In this document: piece after piece, positions 18,168 to 30,639 of the stretch
How positions within the stretch are numbered: the first letter of the stretch is position 1
Layout of the letters: the number at the start of each line of letters is the position of its first letter
Source of the DNA: Bacteroidota bacterium
GTDB lineage: Bacteria; Bacteroidota; Bacteroidia; NS11-12g; UBA9320
Length of the DNA: 64,000 bases
Assembly (NCBI GenBank): GCA_002746305.1
Contig: NVWV01000002.1
Location: forward strand, 231,737 to 295,736
Direction of reading: 5' to 3'
Translations under genes and position numbers: made by a program
Notes under the pieces: generated by a model
Database searches by the model: none
Seen by the model: the letters and a program-made list of their open reading frames with translations, nothing else
What the model was told of the DNA's origin: nothing

Positions 18168-21100
18168 TTAATTCATTTCAAAACTAATATTATAGATTAT
18201 ATCATGAACAGCATCCTTTCGTATTTCAAAGTTTCGGTTATCCAAAGATAATTCTTCCGACCTTAGATGCTCACAAGGCTTCAGACCGTGTGCAATACCG
18301 CCATCTATACGCAATGTAAATTTCTCCGACTCTCCCTCAAAGAGTAAGTAGCGATAATGCGGCAATCGGCCAGCAACATCTATTAGTTCGGACTCGAATG
18401 AAAAATGCTCACTTAGGATATTTAAATCGTCTTTATAGTCTTCTATACTTTGATAGTTATCAATGATATAATATGGATACTGCGTTGCTCTAAAGTCTCT
18501 ACTCGACAGGTTAACCTCTAACTTAGAAACTTCTACTCCCCATTCGGATTGAAGCGACTCCACGAACTGTAAAAGTAGTCTCATAGAGAACTCTGACTGA
18601 TTATACTTATCGAAATACGAAACCTTATAGTCTCCTCCATTAATTCGATCAATAAACGAGTCTTTATTTTCAATATTATTTGATATTACTGTTGCAAGAC
18701 GATTGCTTGACATCTTTCCATTTTCAATATAGCTGACACGAGATTCATACAAATTATTTTGCACTAAATCTGGTAAATGAAACGATGACAACTCTTTAAC
18801 TGAACTCCCTTCTGACTTATAAAACTTTTCGTCTAAATCCTTGGCCCAACTTAAATTTAAATTTGACACACTCGCTTTGGATATGTAGGTAAGTTCAATC
18901 CCTGATGACAACTCGGCTATCAAGTGAGTTACATAGGCATTATTTTCAGAGTTATCACTTTTTTGAAGTTTATACCTTTTACTTAATAAGTGAACTGAAA
19001 TTTTATCCTGAATAGTTGAATAACTCTCGTCTCCTACCACTACAATATTCACTTCAGTTCCATCTAGGCGTACTCTCTCGAGCCACTCGATCCCATCAAT
19101 ATCCCATTCTGAAACATCACCATTAACGAATAAATGTATATGTTTTATTCTATTATGATACCTCAAATTATTAATCTCTTGGTGTAAAGAACCAAAAATG
19201 GAACTTACCTTAGGGTAAACTGGTAGAACATCCTTAGGAATTTGATTTTCAAGTGCACTTTTGATCCAGTTTAATGCAGGAAGTTTAACCACGTCATCTA
19301 TATGCCACTGCGAACTTCTATCTATTAAGCATTTGGTGCAGCCCGTATCGCACGAGCAAGAGCTTAATACTTTCTTAGATATGTTCAATACCTCTTTTGC
19401 GTAAAATGCAAACTGCGTAGAATAACCAGCTCCACCTTTGGCTTGATCATATATGAAAACCGTATAATAGTTGTCATAACGCTTTATTCCAAACTTGAGC
19501 TCAGACTCTTCAATAGCCAAATATTCTGCAAAGGACTTAGCTAAAATAATACCTAATGTATAAGCTACTTTTTTATCTGTAATATATGTCCCGTCTTCGT
19601 TTTTTAAACGGAGTTCTACAAAATCCGTTTTGTATCTAGAACCCAATATCACATGGTTTTTCACATTAGTTGCTGTGCATGTTCTGTCACCTTCAGTCTT
19701 ACCCCCTCTTAGTCTACTATGTCCATCTAAACGATCTGGATTAGTCTCTGTTCGACCGCAATCTAAACAGACATGATAACCTTGACCTCCACCTGTATTG
19801 TAAAATAAAATTTCGGTATCCTTTGCGGTTTCACTTGATCTAAAATCTAACAAGCTCGACTGATTAGCTTCCCACGGCACAACATTCAAGAGTATTGGCT
19901 CAAGGTATTCTGACCTCCCTTTTTCTGAAATAACTCTGGTTGAGTCTTCATATAAATCAACAGCAAACCCGGCAGGTTCTATTAGCTCTGTTGGAGCATT
20001 GTTTTGGTTATTTAAACTAATGCCTCTAAGGCTACCTTCTCCTTCACAATGTGGGCATTGGCCTCTAAATCTATTTTCTATTTGATGTAAGCCTTGAAAT
20101 CCACAAGATTGACAGCGAACTACTACATTACGCTTTGTTTCTTGTCCCCAATCATTCTGCATTATTATACCTGCAGACTTATAGCTTTTCCCATCTATTA
20201 AAATGCTATTTCCTGGAGAAAACTCCATTAAAGCTCTAGTGAGCGGGTAACTTGGCTTATCTCTGTCAAGGTTATTACTTTTTATCGTCGAAATATTGGC
20301 AATTTCAAAATCAACAATTCCAGTTGGCAAACCTGCATTAGGCAAAAAGCCCTCCTCAGCCATATAGCCTAAAACGAATTTTTTATTGAATTGTCTAAAA
20401 CGAAAGTTAACTGCCTTGTAAGCTGGGCTATTATTACCATCCGTCTCACCCAGCTCTTTTAGTTTTTCCTCAAAATCTTCTTTTGTTTTTTTTATATTAT
20501 CAACTATTACATTAAAATTATTTAACACGTTGGATACTAGTTGACTTGGATTAGAATCAGTAAAATATGTATTCTTAACGATGCTTTTTATTTCAGCTGA
20601 ATAAGTGTCAATTGGTAATTTTTCTAACCATTCTATAAATGTTTTAGCAATGGGGTTTTCTGAAAAGAAGAAATTTTCAAGTTCTTCTGTTACATTCAGA
20701 CCTGCTCCTTCTCTCACAAAAAGACCAAACAAAAGAGAATTAACATTTCTTTCTACTATTACCTTGCTATCGAACTTTAATCGAGGAGAAGCAATCTCAT
20801 GCTCAAGTGCCCATTTCGGGTTGTCCATTGTTCTCAATCCAATTGGATTTGGAGCACAAAAAGTAAGTGCTAAACTTTTATTTTCATTTCGTCTGCCTGC
20901 CCTTCCAGTTCGTTGCAAGTAATTAGCAGGCATAGGCGGCACATTAGACATCACTACTGCGGATATACCTCCTATATCTACTCCCATCTCCATAGTAGTG
21001 GAACAGCTTAATACGTTAAGCTCGCCTTTCTCAAACTGTTCCTCTATTTGGTCTAACCTCCGCTTTTTTTGTTGTGCTGAGTGTTCTCCTGCCAAATACA

Positions 21101-24086
21101 GCACGTTAGAATTAAACACCCTTTCGTGAAGATCATTCCATACACCTTTTTCTCTTGCCTCTTTACTATTTTCTTGCAGCCAAATATCCACTAATTCTTT
21201 GGAAACATTCTCCATATCATCATTAATATGATAAGGATATTTGAATACTGGTAATTTAACGTTTTGGTTGGTGTTAATCTTAAAATTAGCCATGTTTTCT
21301 GACGTCAATCTACCTTTTATAAAAGGAGAGTAGTCTCTGAAATTTTTATCTATCAACCTACGAGTAACTGGGCAAAGACTATGATTGCCTCCAATTTCTA
21401 ATTCCGTTCTATCAAAGAAGTTCAATCTATATCCTCCTCGATCTTCAACTCTTGAAAGGACCTTGTTTCTAAGAACCTTCCAAATTGAATCAAGTAATTC
21501 ATTTAATATATCCTCATTTTCTTCATTTATATCCTCTTGGGAATGCCAATCCAGTCCTGCACAGATCAGCAACACAAACCTCGGTTGAGTAATAGAATTT
21601 CTATTGTAAATAGGCCAAGTTCTTGCCCTGGCAATTTCTGTATCTGTAGCATATATATGGCTAGCCCAATACTCCTTTGATGTAAAATTCCGTATTCCAT
21701 CATCTATAGTAAAATGAGAGTTGCCACGTATTACATAGTCTAAAGCTATCTTGAGCAAGTCGGTCCATTCCTGTTGAGTAATCTTTAGGGTTTCGCACAC
21801 CTTAGGTCTTGTTATACTCTCAATAGTTGGGTAAACGATATTAATAAGACCCAAATTCTCCAGAGACCTTTCCCTTGGCAGCCTTCGTGCTAATTGATCA
21901 TACATTAAAGACTTGGCATAAGTTCTGTTTTCTAGAGTAATATTCACCCCATTAGCACTTTTCTTGTAAAGCGTCATAAATGCATCTTGGTCTATTATGT
22001 GATCTATAATCTCTTCCCAACTTCCGCGACTTTCTGATAGCTCTGGTTGAGCATTCCCTTTAAGGAGCTTCTCTAGATCTGAAATTTTATTCTCCTCGCC
22101 TTTTTTCATAAAAGGAGGAACGCTTTCTAAATTCTCTTTTAACCGCCTTAGATACTCCTTGGCTTCAATAAGTTCATCTTTATTCAACTCACTTTTTTCT
22201 AATCTTAGTTTATTAGACAAAAAATGATAAATCTGATACCTAATCCAATCCGTTTCACTATTTCGGTTTATATAGGCAGAAATCTTAGCTGTACCTTGTC
22301 GACTATCTGTAAAGGATATGTACTTTCTGCCTCCGTGCAGCATATGCTGTGTTTCACTTGTATTTGGCGGAGTTTGTTCAAGAACAATGTCAGATAGGAG
22401 TGTGTTAGTGAAACTAGATGATAATCTAAAGTGAAGTGGATACATATTTTGTGCGGAGCACACAAGGCATCTGCCGTCATCCACACCAGCAGTTAAAAAA
22501 TCTGAAGAAGCACTTGCTATCTCACTATTTGGCAAGATTGTGCAGGGTATGAGGTCGTCACGCCTTCTCTGGTTGGGCAGGTTCCTTATAAAAGAAATTT
22601 TCCCCGAATTAATATGCTCCGTATTTTGATCCTCCTCACTGTCATCGTTTTCAGTTTGAAAATTATCTATAGAAGAGTTGGAGCTTTGGCTAACATATTG
22701 TTTACTGTCTTTTATTGTCTGTTCACCTTCCAGCATCATACTGCCACAGCTCCTGCATGCAACAAGCTCCAATAAAGGGTGACCACACTTACAGTCTTTT
22801 GCAGCTACGGTATACATCGTACCAAGAGCTGCTTTTGGTTTGTGATTTTCGTGTTCAGTACATTTTGTATTGGTGCATACAAAGACACCTCCGATGCCTC
22901 TAGTGAAAAAATGTCCCCTTACAGGCAGTAGGTTGTGCTCTTTGTTCTCAACTTTCACAGTTGTATCTGCGAGGTTGTCAAGAGCTGAAATCGCTTCTTC
23001 TGTAGAAGCTAAATCTAGGTTACGAGCTAATTCTGTCGCACTTATAGCATCAGATGTCAGAAACTTTTTTCTGAGTTCAATAACCTTTGAGCTATTAAGC
23101 TTATCGTTAACATTTGGTATGCTGTTATCAGGGATTTGATTACTCACTCTTTTCCCTCCTATTACAAGTATTTGGTTAGGGTCGATACCACATAAATCAG
23201 CCATAAATTGCTTTATTGACTCAGTACCTTTAGTACCTACTGTAGCGGAAGTGATAGCAAATCTCATATTCTTCGCTTCTACCCCAAATGCAGTAATAAC
23301 ACGTCTGATTAATAATGCCATCTCAGTAGCCGTCGACCCAGTAAGCGTGTGTGCCTCATCTAATAAAATCCAACGTAATTTACCTTGAGACTTTTGAAGT
23401 ATAGATACATCTGCCCTCCTTACTAGCATGTATTCAAGCATTGTAGGGTTGGTGAACAACACTTGCGGCGGGGTATCTCTGATCTGTTTCCGAGATACCA
23501 ATTGAGGTAACGCCTTTTCACGATCTCTCTGATTTGCAGTATTAACGGTGCTTCCAGTTAACAAGCCATAATTAATTCCCCCTAGTGCAGAACACCATTC
23601 GTGCATACGTTTCTTTTGACTAGCTATTAGGGCATTTAATGGATACAGAAATATTGCGTTCACACCTTCCTCATTTCTAGAATTGAGATAAATATCGTGC
23701 AACACTGGAAGCATAAAACATTCTGTTTTACCCGAACCTGTACCTGTAGTTACGGCTATTGATCTGTTGTCTTTCAACAAAGTGTTCCAACTTATCAATT
23801 GATGCTTATACGGACTTCTATCTTCAGGAAACCTAAACTCATCACTTTTTATAGCATCCAAGGATTTAACAAAATCTTCACCGAAAATATCCGATGTCTG
23901 TCCAAAATTTTTGGACGATGGTTCCCAAGGAAAAGTGCTTTGAAATACTACATCTGCCAATATAGGTTCTTCTGAAAGCAAAAACTTAAAATAATCTTGC
24001 ATCTCTTTATCGCCTGTAGCCCAAAGCGATAAAGTAGCATCAGTTAATCTATTCTTAGTGCGTGTATAAAAGTCTAAAAAATTCAT
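18168..24086 (-). CDS. Giant DEAD/DEAH-box helicase with DUF1998 (Zn-binding) domain
   Basis: A 1972-residue superfamily 2 helicase. Walker [11 protein letters not shown] lies near residue 115, DEAH near 242, SAT shortly after, and motifs V-VI ([20 protein letters not shown]) near 1040-1060. Cysteine pairs occur near residues 445, 542, 1325-1345 and 1438, and the DUF1998/MZB cluster [12 protein letters not shown] near 1577; about 400 further residues show no clear domain. The layout resembles DrmA/DrmB of DISARM, MrfA and the STY4850-type helicases. It probably translocates on DNA, acting with the protein encoded immediately upstream (1-bp gap). No nuclease motif is evident. Transcribed from the operator/promoter at 27128-27163. 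Confidence 0.88.
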   Translation of the reverse strand: MNFLDFYTRTKNRLTDATLSLWATGDKEMQDYFKFLLSEEPILADVVFQSTFPWEPSSKNFGQTSDIFGEDFVKSLDAIKSDEFRFPEDRSPYKHQLISWNTLLKDNRSIAVTTGTGSGKTECFMLPVLHDIYLNSRNEEGVNAIFLYPLNALIASQKKRMHEWCSALGGINYGLLTGSTVNTANQRDREKALPQLVSRKQIRDTPPQVLFTNPTMLEYMLVRRADVSILQKSQGKLRWILLDEAHTLTGSTATEMALLIRRVITAFGVEAKNMRFAITSATVGTKGTESIKQFMADLCGIDPNQILVIGGKRVSNQIPDNSIPNVNDKLNSSKVIELRKKFLTSDAISATELARNLDLASTEEAISALDNLADTTVKVENKEHNLLPVRGHFFTRGIGGVFVCTNTKCTEHENHKPKAALGTMYTVAAKDCKCGHPLLELVACRSCGSMMLEGEQTIKDSKQYVSQSSNSSIDNFQTENDDSEEDQNTEHINSGKISFIRNLPNQRRRDDLIPCTILPNSEIASASSDFLTAGVDDGRCLVCSAQNMYPLHFRLSSSFTNTLLSDIVLEQTPPNTSETQHMLHGGRKYISFTDSRQGTAKISAYINRNSETDWIRYQIYHFLSNKLRLEKSELNKDELIEAKEYLRRLKENLESVPPFMKKGEENKISDLEKLLKGNAQPELSESRGSWEEIIDHIIDQDAFMTLYKKSANGVNITLENRTYAKSLMYDQLARRLPRERSLENLGLINIVYPTIESITRPKVCETLKITQQEWTDLLKIALDYVIRGNSHFTIDDGIRNFTSKEYWASHIYATDTEIARARTWPIYNRNSITQPRFVLLICAGLDWHSQEDINEENEDILNELLDSIWKVLRNKVLSRVEDRGGYRLNFFDRTELEIGGNHSLCPVTRRLIDKNFRDYSPFIKGRLTSENMANFKINTNQNVKLPVFKYPYHINDDMENVSKELVDIWLQENSKEAREKGVWNDLHERVFNSNVLYLAGEHSAQQKKRRLDQIEEQFEKGELNVLSCSTTMEMGVDIGGISAVVMSNVPPMPANYLQRTGRAGRRNENKSLALTFCAPNPIGLRTMDNPKWALEHEIASPRLKFDSKVIVERNVNSLLFGLFVREGAGLNVTEELENFFFSENPIAKTFIEWLEKLPIDTYSAEIKSIVKNTYFTDSNPSQLVSNVLNNFNVIVDNIKKTKEDFEEKLKELGETDGNNSPAYKAVNFRFRQFNKKFVLGYMAEEGFLPNAGLPTGIVDFEIANISTIKSNNLDRDKPSYPLTRALMEFSPGNSILIDGKSYKSAGIIMQNDWGQETKRNVVVRCQSCGFQGLHQIENRFRGQCPHCEGEGSLRGISLNNQNNAPTELIEPAGFAVDLYEDSTRVISEKGRSEYLEPILLNVVPWEANQSSLLDFRSSETAKDTEILFYNTGGGQGYHVCLDCGRTETNPDRLDGHSRLRGGKTEGDRTCTATNVKNHVILGSRYKTDFVELRLKNEDGTYITDKKVAYTLGIILAKSFAEYLAIEESELKFGIKRYDNYYTVFIYDQAKGGAGYSTQFAFYAKEVLNISKKVLSSCSCDTGCTKCLIDRSSQWHIDDVVKLPALNWIKSALENQIPKDVLPVYPKVSSIFGSLHQEINNLRYHNRIKHIHLFVNGDVSEWDIDGIEWLERVRLDGTEVNIVVVGDESYSTIQDKISVHLLSKRYKLQKSDNSENNAYVTHLIAELSSGIELTYISKASVSNLNLSWAKDLDEKFYKSEGSSVKELSSFHLPDLVQNNLYESRVSYIENGKMSSNRLATVISNNIENKDSFIDRINGGDYKVSYFDKYNQSEFSMRLLLQFVESLQSEWGVEVSKLEVNLSSRDFRATQYPYYIIDNYQSIEDYKDDLNILSEHFSFESELIDVAGRLPHYRYLLFEGESEKFTLRIDGGIAHGLKPCEHLRSEELSLDNRNFEIRKDAVHDIIYNISFEMN

Positions 24087-24087
24087 A

Positions 24088-27000
24088 TTATTTCGTAAGT
24101 GCGTAAAGTAAAACTCTATTATAAAACTCTTTATTTAGGTATTGTGCGTATTGAATATTACGTCTAATTTTCTCTCGATAGTCATCACCAGACCAAATGG
24201 AAATTTTTTCCCATTGTTTTCCTTTGATTGAATCTGATACTGCAATAGGACTTTGTATTAAAAGTCTTACCTGCTGATGATTCATTACAGGTAAGATATC
24301 ATTTTCGACATTCTTGGGACTTCCATCGGGTAACTCTTCTAAGACTCGATGACCCAGCTCAGATCTGAGACTCCTAATATCTTCATTTGTTATTACCTTG
24401 GCCTCTATATCTTGGTTGTTACTTATTAGAAACGATACGGCCTCTAGTTCCTGTTCTTCAAAATACAATCTCATAATTTGGGTAATGGAGGAAAAGCAAT
24501 CTTCTTCATAAAGGCTGTTAGCTTGCATAAATGATTTACCCCAATCAGCCATACTTATCCAGTGAAAGCAGAACCCTAGATCTAGCTCTAGCTCTCTTAC
24601 TGATTTTTGAATAAACTCGTCTATATCCTCTTGATTCATACCTAAGAAAAAGAATGCCATAGATGCTAATGCAGAGCTTCGAGAAAGAGCTCTCAGTTGG
24701 TCAAACGTGGAGAATGGCAAATCATAGTTGACACACACTTTAAAATAGGCTAAAACTTCTCGCCATATATCATTTTTAAAACTAGCTGCAAGTAGTTTGT
24801 CGTGATAGGCAGAAATACGTTCATTCGTACCTAATGAATGAATGTCTTCACTGGTTTTCACAAACCTCGGCATTAGCTTATTTCCATTCTCAGCAGACGA
24901 AATAATCACGAATTGTTGACTAATATCATTTTGCGGAAGGAGGTAATGACCCTCGTAAAACTCTAACTCAATTGGAGAAATGTTTTCCGGTTTACAATAT
25001 AGAGGTATGGCAAAAAGGCTAAGTTCATCATCTGACTCGTAAATACTTACTTTACCATTAAATTGATCCTTTACCTCAAGTGTGTGGCTGAATAAAGAGA
25101 ACTCATACGATATTTTATTAGCACCGTCATTCAATTCCATTTCTACCTTATTCTGGTGCTTCATAACATCTCCCAAGTAATAAAGTCTTTTTATCTCTTC
25201 AGCAAATACACTAAGTGGTTGCAGAGTACCTGCCTCTTTCGAAATTCTAATTTCTTGATTAAGATCTCCAGTATTTTTAAATCTTAGCCGAAAACTGCTA
25301 CTCCCCAATATTCTGAGTCCTGGTAACCTATCTAAGAATAAAGTAGTGTTTGGATCAACTTTCTCTCCATTCTGATTAATTACCTGCAAACCTTTGAATG
25401 GAGTAAGAATATCAAATTTCAGTTTTCTAATACCTTTGGAACCATAAGAGGCCTTAATGCTCGTAGGGATCAGTTTTTCTTCGAGGTTAAGGGTCAATAT
25501 ATACTCATTTTCTGAATGGTCTATTTTTAGAGGCCCCGTTTCGTATAGTGCCAATTTAAGCGTTTGCGTATTTTCTGTAACTATACGTCCTGAGTCAATT
25601 TTTTGGTCTTTGTAAGATAAGTTTAAATCACCAATATTGAAAACTACATCATAACCTACTAGACCTTCACTATCTATCTTCACATCTAAACAACCTACAG
25701 GCACTTCACCTCTATGGTAGAACCTAGTCCAATCATTTTTTGATCTATGCTTTCGCCAATACAGCTTGGATTTTTTTGTGACTCTTTGATTTTCTGAGTC
25801 ATAAATAAAAACTTCTAAGTTATTCTTTATTACGGCAAGGTTGCTTTTGAGCATCCACTCCGGTTTATGCTGTACTACGGTCCAATTGAGAGATTCTAAG
25901 TTTGCGTAAAAGGTATGCTCCTCATCGAGATAACTTAGTTTTAATTCACCTTCAAATGTCTTCCAAAGCACTTCGCTTTCGCTTACCTTCAATACTTCAA
26001 AATCTCCTGGCAAAGTATATTGCGGAGGTGATAGTACAGCAACATTCTGATTTAGAGTACTATTCCCTTTCACTAATCTCCAACTGTTTTCTGACACTCT
26101 AGTCCAAAGTGTGGGCTCTGTCAAAGAGGGCACTATATCTATGAACGTATTTAGTATTTGCTTCTTTTCATTTGCTAGAAAATATACCTCAGGGTATTCT
26201 TCTTCCCCATTCCAAGGTATAGAAGCCTTAGAATACATTTCTAGTTTATAATTCCCATTCAATAGTCGTCTGAACTTACAAAGCAAATTATTGTCTAGGA
26301 ATAGAGAATATTCACGCTCTTCAGCCTCTTCATTCAGCTCTAAAAGAGCAGCTAGCGATTCTTTAGTATAGGTTGGCCTAAGGTTTATTTGTAGACTAAT
26401 TTTTCCATTTACTAAATCTAACGACCACGCATTATTGGGTTTAAAACGTGCGATTCTTTTTTTGAGGCCTTTTCTTCTAATTCTTAAATCACTCAAAACA
26501 TCTTTAAGGTCCTCAGCACCTTCAAACAAGCCATCAAGGTCATTCTGATCGTCCAATACAGCTCTTATAATTTCAAAACAACTTTGATAAATTATATCAT
26601 TCCTACTAGACTGTGGTAAATGATTTGTTATGTTTTCATCATCGCAAAAATCTTCGATAGATTCAGGCTGAATATCTAACACGGCTCTTAAAAAATTCAT
26701 GTAAGCACCTTTGTTATTCCCCAGATGCTTAACAGGTATGCCTCCCTGCAGCAGAAGCGTTTTAAAGTAAAGTGTATTCTGTCTTTTTATCCAAGTGATT
26801 CCTAATCTTTCAGCTCCCTCTTTAGCTTTTTCATAAAACACCTCTGCTTTTTCTTCACCAAAAAGTGATAAGTGAGTCCCTTCTAAGACTTGAGTTTTAC
26901 TTGGTTTACCTCCATTATAAATGTGTTGCCACCAATAAGCGTAGTATAATGCTGCATCTGTTGATTGGATACTGCCAATAGTCTGATTTAATAATGCTCC

Positions 27001-27105
27001 TCGAAAGTCTTCAACATTTTGATTAGATATTTTATATTTCCACAACGCTCTTCCATCATGTTTTTCTAAATCATTGTCTCTCAGTACTGCATTAAAAAAG
27101 CTCAT
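24088..27105 (-). CDS. Large helicase-partner protein (STY4851/ECs_5259-like), function unknown
   Basis: About 1005 residues from the ATG at 27105 ([13 protein letters not shown]). An upstream in-frame ATG at 27162 would lie inside the operator and before the predicted transcription start, so I reject it. Near residue 135 is [15 protein letters not shown] and before it a region rich in W/Y ([13 protein letters not shown]); this and the coupling to a DUF1998 helicase suggest the STY4851/ECs_5259 family, a defence-associated family without known activity. The middle (about 250-700) is beta-rich with Ig-like segments; the C-terminal third is helical. No catalytic motif is recognised. Cotranscribed with the helicase. 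Family assignment is from memory and moderate. Confidence 0.65.
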   Translation of the reverse strand: MSFFNAVLRDNDLEKHDGRALWKYKISNQNVEDFRGALLNQTIGSIQSTDAALYYAYWWQHIYNGGKPSKTQVLEGTHLSLFGEEKAEVFYEKAKEGAERLGITWIKRQNTLYFKTLLLQGGIPVKHLGNNKGAYMNFLRAVLDIQPESIEDFCDDENITNHLPQSSRNDIIYQSCFEIIRAVLDDQNDLDGLFEGAEDLKDVLSDLRIRRKGLKKRIARFKPNNAWSLDLVNGKISLQINLRPTYTKESLAALLELNEEAEEREYSLFLDNNLLCKFRRLLNGNYKLEMYSKASIPWNGEEEYPEVYFLANEKKQILNTFIDIVPSLTEPTLWTRVSENSWRLVKGNSTLNQNVAVLSPPQYTLPGDFEVLKVSESEVLWKTFEGELKLSYLDEEHTFYANLESLNWTVVQHKPEWMLKSNLAVIKNNLEVFIYDSENQRVTKKSKLYWRKHRSKNDWTRFYHRGEVPVGCLDVKIDSEGLVGYDVVFNIGDLNLSYKDQKIDSGRIVTENTQTLKLALYETGPLKIDHSENEYILTLNLEEKLIPTSIKASYGSKGIRKLKFDILTPFKGLQVINQNGEKVDPNTTLFLDRLPGLRILGSSSFRLRFKNTGDLNQEIRISKEAGTLQPLSVFAEEIKRLYYLGDVMKHQNKVEMELNDGANKISYEFSLFSHTLEVKDQFNGKVSIYESDDELSLFAIPLYCKPENISPIELEFYEGHYLLPQNDISQQFVIISSAENGNKLMPRFVKTSEDIHSLGTNERISAYHDKLLAASFKNDIWREVLAYFKVCVNYDLPFSTFDQLRALSRSSALASMAFFFLGMNQEDIDEFIQKSVRELELDLGFCFHWISMADWGKSFMQANSLYEEDCFSSITQIMRLYFEEQELEAVSFLISNNQDIEAKVITNEDIRSLRSELGHRVLEELPDGSPKNVENDILPVMNHQQVRLLIQSPIAVSDSIKGKQWEKISIWSGDDYREKIRRNIQYAQYLNKEFYNRVLLYALTK

Positions 27106-27127
27106 AGTTTTTTTGTTATTTATAGTC

Positions 27128-27163
27128 CAAAAGTAATTAACGCCTGTGCAGTGAATCTGCATA
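27128..27163 (-). promoter_or_regulatory. Operator/promoter A for the helicase pair
   Basis: The palindrome TGTGC-N9-GCATA (27145-27163) is followed after nine bases by TACTTTTG (27128-27135) on the minus strand. The flanks extend it into a 13-bp hairpin (27139-27169) directly after the hsdR stop, so it could also end hsdR transcripts. Expected start about 20 nt before MSFF. Confidence 0.75.
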
Positions 27164-27174
27164 GGCGTTAATCA

Positions 27175-30100
27175 TCACCCTACCTCAGCATTATTATTGA
27201 TCATATCTAACACTCCCATCATATTACGAACTTGGTCATCTTCAAAAATTCCAAATACTCCTTGGTCATGCATATCATTGAAAGGTGGTGCTTCGAAAAG
27301 CAATCGTTTATCAATCGTGCCATTAACTGTAAGATAACTTATCACGGTGTTTATGAAGGTAATTTGATTTGGTGTTAGTGCACCTTGATGCAGAAAATCT
27401 GCAAATGCAGCTTGCACTGCCTTAGTATCTAAGCCAAATATACTGCGTATGAATACGCCTAGTTTTTGCTCGGACTCCTTTGCGAAATCCTCTTTTGTTC
27501 CTCGCTCTTCTCCATCAAATAGCAACTTCTCCAAATTATCTATCTCAGCCTCTGTAACAGGCTTGTTTGTCTTTAACTTCTGGATAGTGATATGAGTGTC
27601 GTTTTTTCTCAGAAAAGCCTCTACACGGGCCTTATACCCTTTTAAACCCTTAGAATATCCAACTAAGTCGTGCTCTTGTACTTCACTCGCATTCAATTCA
27701 TCCAAAAAGTTAGTATATACGATAGTAGTATCTTCTTTGTCTAGGTATTTAGTGAGATCTCTCAAAGCCTCTCTCACCTGTTCCAGTTTGTCTGCCTGCA
27801 CTTCAGACCAAAACTCTGCCGCAGTCACGTCTCGAAGTATTGCTTCTTGTTTCTTTACTGCTGGTATGTTCAGCTTCTTTAACAAAGCTTGTCCTATACC
27901 CATTATTCTACCGATACTATTTTTTTGCCTTGGGTCGCCATGAAAAACGTAAAGTATCAACTTTAGAACCAACAAATCAAAACGCTTAGCAAACTCATCT
28001 CCGCCCTGAGTGACATCTGCTATACCTCCTAGATGGGTGATGATGTCTGTATAGTTTAGCCGAGAGAGGTTTTCCCATCGCCCTCGCTTCTCATACTCTA
28101 CCACATACTGCAAGGCATTGCGTACTTCAAATCGCTCTCGATCCAAGGCGGTTACCATACCATGAAGCTCATCCAAATAGTTTTTTCGAAGCTCTTTCAG
28201 CTCTGCTGCCTGATAGTCTTCGTGTAGCAGTTGCTCTGTAATCTCTAGTTTAGCTATAAATATCTGATGGCTTAAACTAAGTGACGGAGACGGTTTTATT
28301 CCTTCTGGGTATTCACCAAAGAAATTGAAATTCTCACAAAAATCAAAGATGTAAAAATCCTTCTTATCTTGTCCTGGTCCAAATAAATCTGGACAAAGAC
28401 GTGTACCCCGCCCTATCATTTGCCAATACTTCGTAGCTGAGTATACACGTTTAAAAAACACTAAATTGACAGCACGCGGTGCATCTATACCTGTATCCAT
28501 CATATCTACAGATACGGCTATGATGGGCTCGGTATCTTTATTTTTATCACAAAATTTCTCTAATAAATCTTGTGCTCTCGGTTCATAGTTGTCTATTACC
28601 CGTAGAAACTTACCTCCATATTCTGGGTAGAGCTTATTGAATCGTTCCTCAATGAATACAGCGTGCTTATGATTTGCTGCAAAGATGATGGACTTACCTA
28701 CGCTCTCACCGCCTACTTTGTGCCCATTCTGCATCAGATATATGAGCACTTGGTCTATTGTATTTCCATTAAACAGCCACTTATTCAATGCTTGGCTGCT
28801 TATTTCGTCTGGTGCTTCGCCTGTGGTAGGGTCACCAAATTTCTCTTCATACTCTTCTTTTTCAATATCTGAAAGCTCACTATACTTTACTCCTTCTCTA
28901 GGGAATTTCAATGGAACTTCTACTCCCTTCGGTGGGTTCAGAAACTTCTGCTCCACTGCCTTATCTAGCTCATACGCAAAAGTTGGAATATTATCTTCTA
29001 GGTCAAATAACTCATATGTATTTCTATCCATAAAACTCACAGGAGTAGCTGTAAGGCCAAGTACTAAGGAGTCGAAATATTCGAAAATAGCACGATACTT
29101 AGAATATACCGATCGGTGAGCTTCGTCTACTATAATAAGGTCAAAGTGACCTACTCCATAAAACCGTTGATCATCAGTCTTAGCACCATCTATTCTATTC
29201 ATAATGGTAGGATATGTACTGAATACGACCCTAGTTCCTTCATCTTCTTTCTCTTTGGTAAGATCAATCGCAGAAAGACGAGATACGTGTTCATTAAATG
29301 CATTTTTAGCTTGAGTCACTAGAGCGTTTCTATCTGCAAGGAACAGCACACGCTTCACCCAATTCGCTTTGGTCATCATGTCAACAAAAGCGGCAGCAGT
29401 CCTTGTCTTTCCTGTTCCAGTTGCCATCACGAGTAGTGCACGTCTCTGCCCTCCTCTTATCTCACCCTTTATATTGGTTTTCATAAACCGTTCTGTGACC
29501 CTTTTGATAGCCTCGTACTGATATGGACGGCCTGCTATGGATTTATCTATAGGCTGCTTGGTGATATCTAGTCGCTCTTCACGTCTATTGATGAGCAGCT
29601 CTAGTTCATCTTTTTCGCAAAAGCCTGCAACCATACGCTCTGGATAGAATAACTCATCCCACATATAGTGCTCAAAACCATTGGAATAATAGATGATAGG
29701 TCTACGGCCATACATCTCTTGTAAGCAGTCTGCATATTGCTCTGCTTGTCGTTTCCCTTTTTTGGCACTCAGAATAGTTTTCTTGGCTTCTACCACGGCA
29801 AGTGGTAGCCCATCATCTCCCCAAAGCACATAGTCTACATATCCATTTCCAGAAGGGTTGGTACTTTTAGGCATTCCTACTACAGGAAATTCTTTTACGT
29901 CTTGTTTCTCCAGATCCCAGCCAGCTTCACGCAGTAACACATCTATGAATATGGTGCGGGTTTGTGCTTCACTGAGTAGGTTGGGCACTATATCATCATC
30001 CGTATATTCTTCTTCCCTCTTTTCCTTACGCTCAGTTACCTTCTGTCGGGCTTCATCTAGTTGTTTCTTTAGAGCAGCATTCTCCTCTGCTTTTTCAATA

Positions 30101-30612
30101 TTTGCTTCTTGATTTTTGGCCAACTTATCATTGGCTGCTTCAAGTTGTGCGGCTAGTTTAGCTATTTTAGTTTTACTTCTTTGGCCTTCCTCACCCACAG
30201 GAAGTAGCAACTCGCTGAATGGATGTATCTCTGGATTACCAAGACTATACAGCTTACTGAGATAGGAGACAAACATAAAGAGTCCTTTGAGAGCAGCAGT
30301 AGACTCATTTCTGTCTACTCGTGTGCCGTGTGCTCCATTGTTTCCAACTTTTCGTACTAGATTTATACTCGTAAATAAGCTAGGTCGAAGTCCATCCTTA
30401 AACTCTGGATGAAACATCAATGCATTTAGATTTGGGTTGTAGGGTAGTTCTAAGTCAGCATCATTCTCGTAGATCCAGTAGATGGCTCTTTCAAGTGCTG
30501 ACCGACAAAGTATAGCCGCATACCGAGGCTCTTTGAGCGTATGTTGCTCTGCCTTAGCTGCCTCAGCGTATATACTAGGCCATTCAGTTTTTATAAAAGT
30601 AAAGTTGCTCAT
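27175..30612 (-). CDS. hsdR: Type I restriction enzyme R subunit (EcoEI-like)
   Basis: A 1145-residue restriction/translocase subunit. Order: DUF4145 (about 20-125, KVGNNGAHGTRVD), coiled coil (145-205), nuclease domain with D near 260 and EAK (VVEAKKT) at 275-277, helicase with Walker A ATGTGKT near 397-403, DEAH, GLTATP and QMIGRGTRL, and an EcoEI-type C-terminal domain. With HsdM and HsdS it should cut DNA unmodified at the specificity site after ATP-driven translocation. It is the last gene of the hsdM-initiated operon, separated from hsdS by five accessory genes. Its last 32 codons are duplicated at 18042-18139. Confidence 0.95.
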   Translation of the reverse strand: MSNFTFIKTEWPSIYAEAAKAEQHTLKEPRYAAILCRSALERAIYWIYENDADLELPYNPNLNALMFHPEFKDGLRPSLFTSINLVRKVGNNGAHGTRVDRNESTAALKGLFMFVSYLSKLYSLGNPEIHPFSELLLPVGEEGQRSKTKIAKLAAQLEAANDKLAKNQEANIEKAEENAALKKQLDEARQKVTERKEKREEEYTDDDIVPNLLSEAQTRTIFIDVLLREAGWDLEKQDVKEFPVVGMPKSTNPSGNGYVDYVLWGDDGLPLAVVEAKKTILSAKKGKRQAEQYADCLQEMYGRRPIIYYSNGFEHYMWDELFYPERMVAGFCEKDELELLINRREERLDITKQPIDKSIAGRPYQYEAIKRVTERFMKTNIKGEIRGGQRRALLVMATGTGKTRTAAAFVDMMTKANWVKRVLFLADRNALVTQAKNAFNEHVSRLSAIDLTKEKEDEGTRVVFSTYPTIMNRIDGAKTDDQRFYGVGHFDLIIVDEAHRSVYSKYRAIFEYFDSLVLGLTATPVSFMDRNTYELFDLEDNIPTFAYELDKAVEQKFLNPPKGVEVPLKFPREGVKYSELSDIEKEEYEEKFGDPTTGEAPDEISSQALNKWLFNGNTIDQVLIYLMQNGHKVGGESVGKSIIFAANHKHAVFIEERFNKLYPEYGGKFLRVIDNYEPRAQDLLEKFCDKNKDTEPIIAVSVDMMDTGIDAPRAVNLVFFKRVYSATKYWQMIGRGTRLCPDLFGPGQDKKDFYIFDFCENFNFFGEYPEGIKPSPSLSLSHQIFIAKLEITEQLLHEDYQAAELKELRKNYLDELHGMVTALDRERFEVRNALQYVVEYEKRGRWENLSRLNYTDIITHLGGIADVTQGGDEFAKRFDLLVLKLILYVFHGDPRQKNSIGRIMGIGQALLKKLNIPAVKKQEAILRDVTAAEFWSEVQADKLEQVREALRDLTKYLDKEDTTIVYTNFLDELNASEVQEHDLVGYSKGLKGYKARVEAFLRKNDTHITIQKLKTNKPVTEAEIDNLEKLLFDGEERGTKEDFAKESEQKLGVFIRSIFGLDTKAVQAAFADFLHQGALTPNQITFINTVISYLTVNGTIDKRLLFEAPPFNDMHDQGVFGIFEDDQVRNMMGVLDMINNNAEVG

Positions 30613-30639
30613 ATAGGTTTCAGGTCAAATATCGGATTT

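Noticed and set aside
27106..27162. Upstream ATG (27162) as start of the helicase-partner gene
   Set aside because: It lies inside the palindrome and upstream of the predicted transcription start; the downstream ATG at 27105 fits better.
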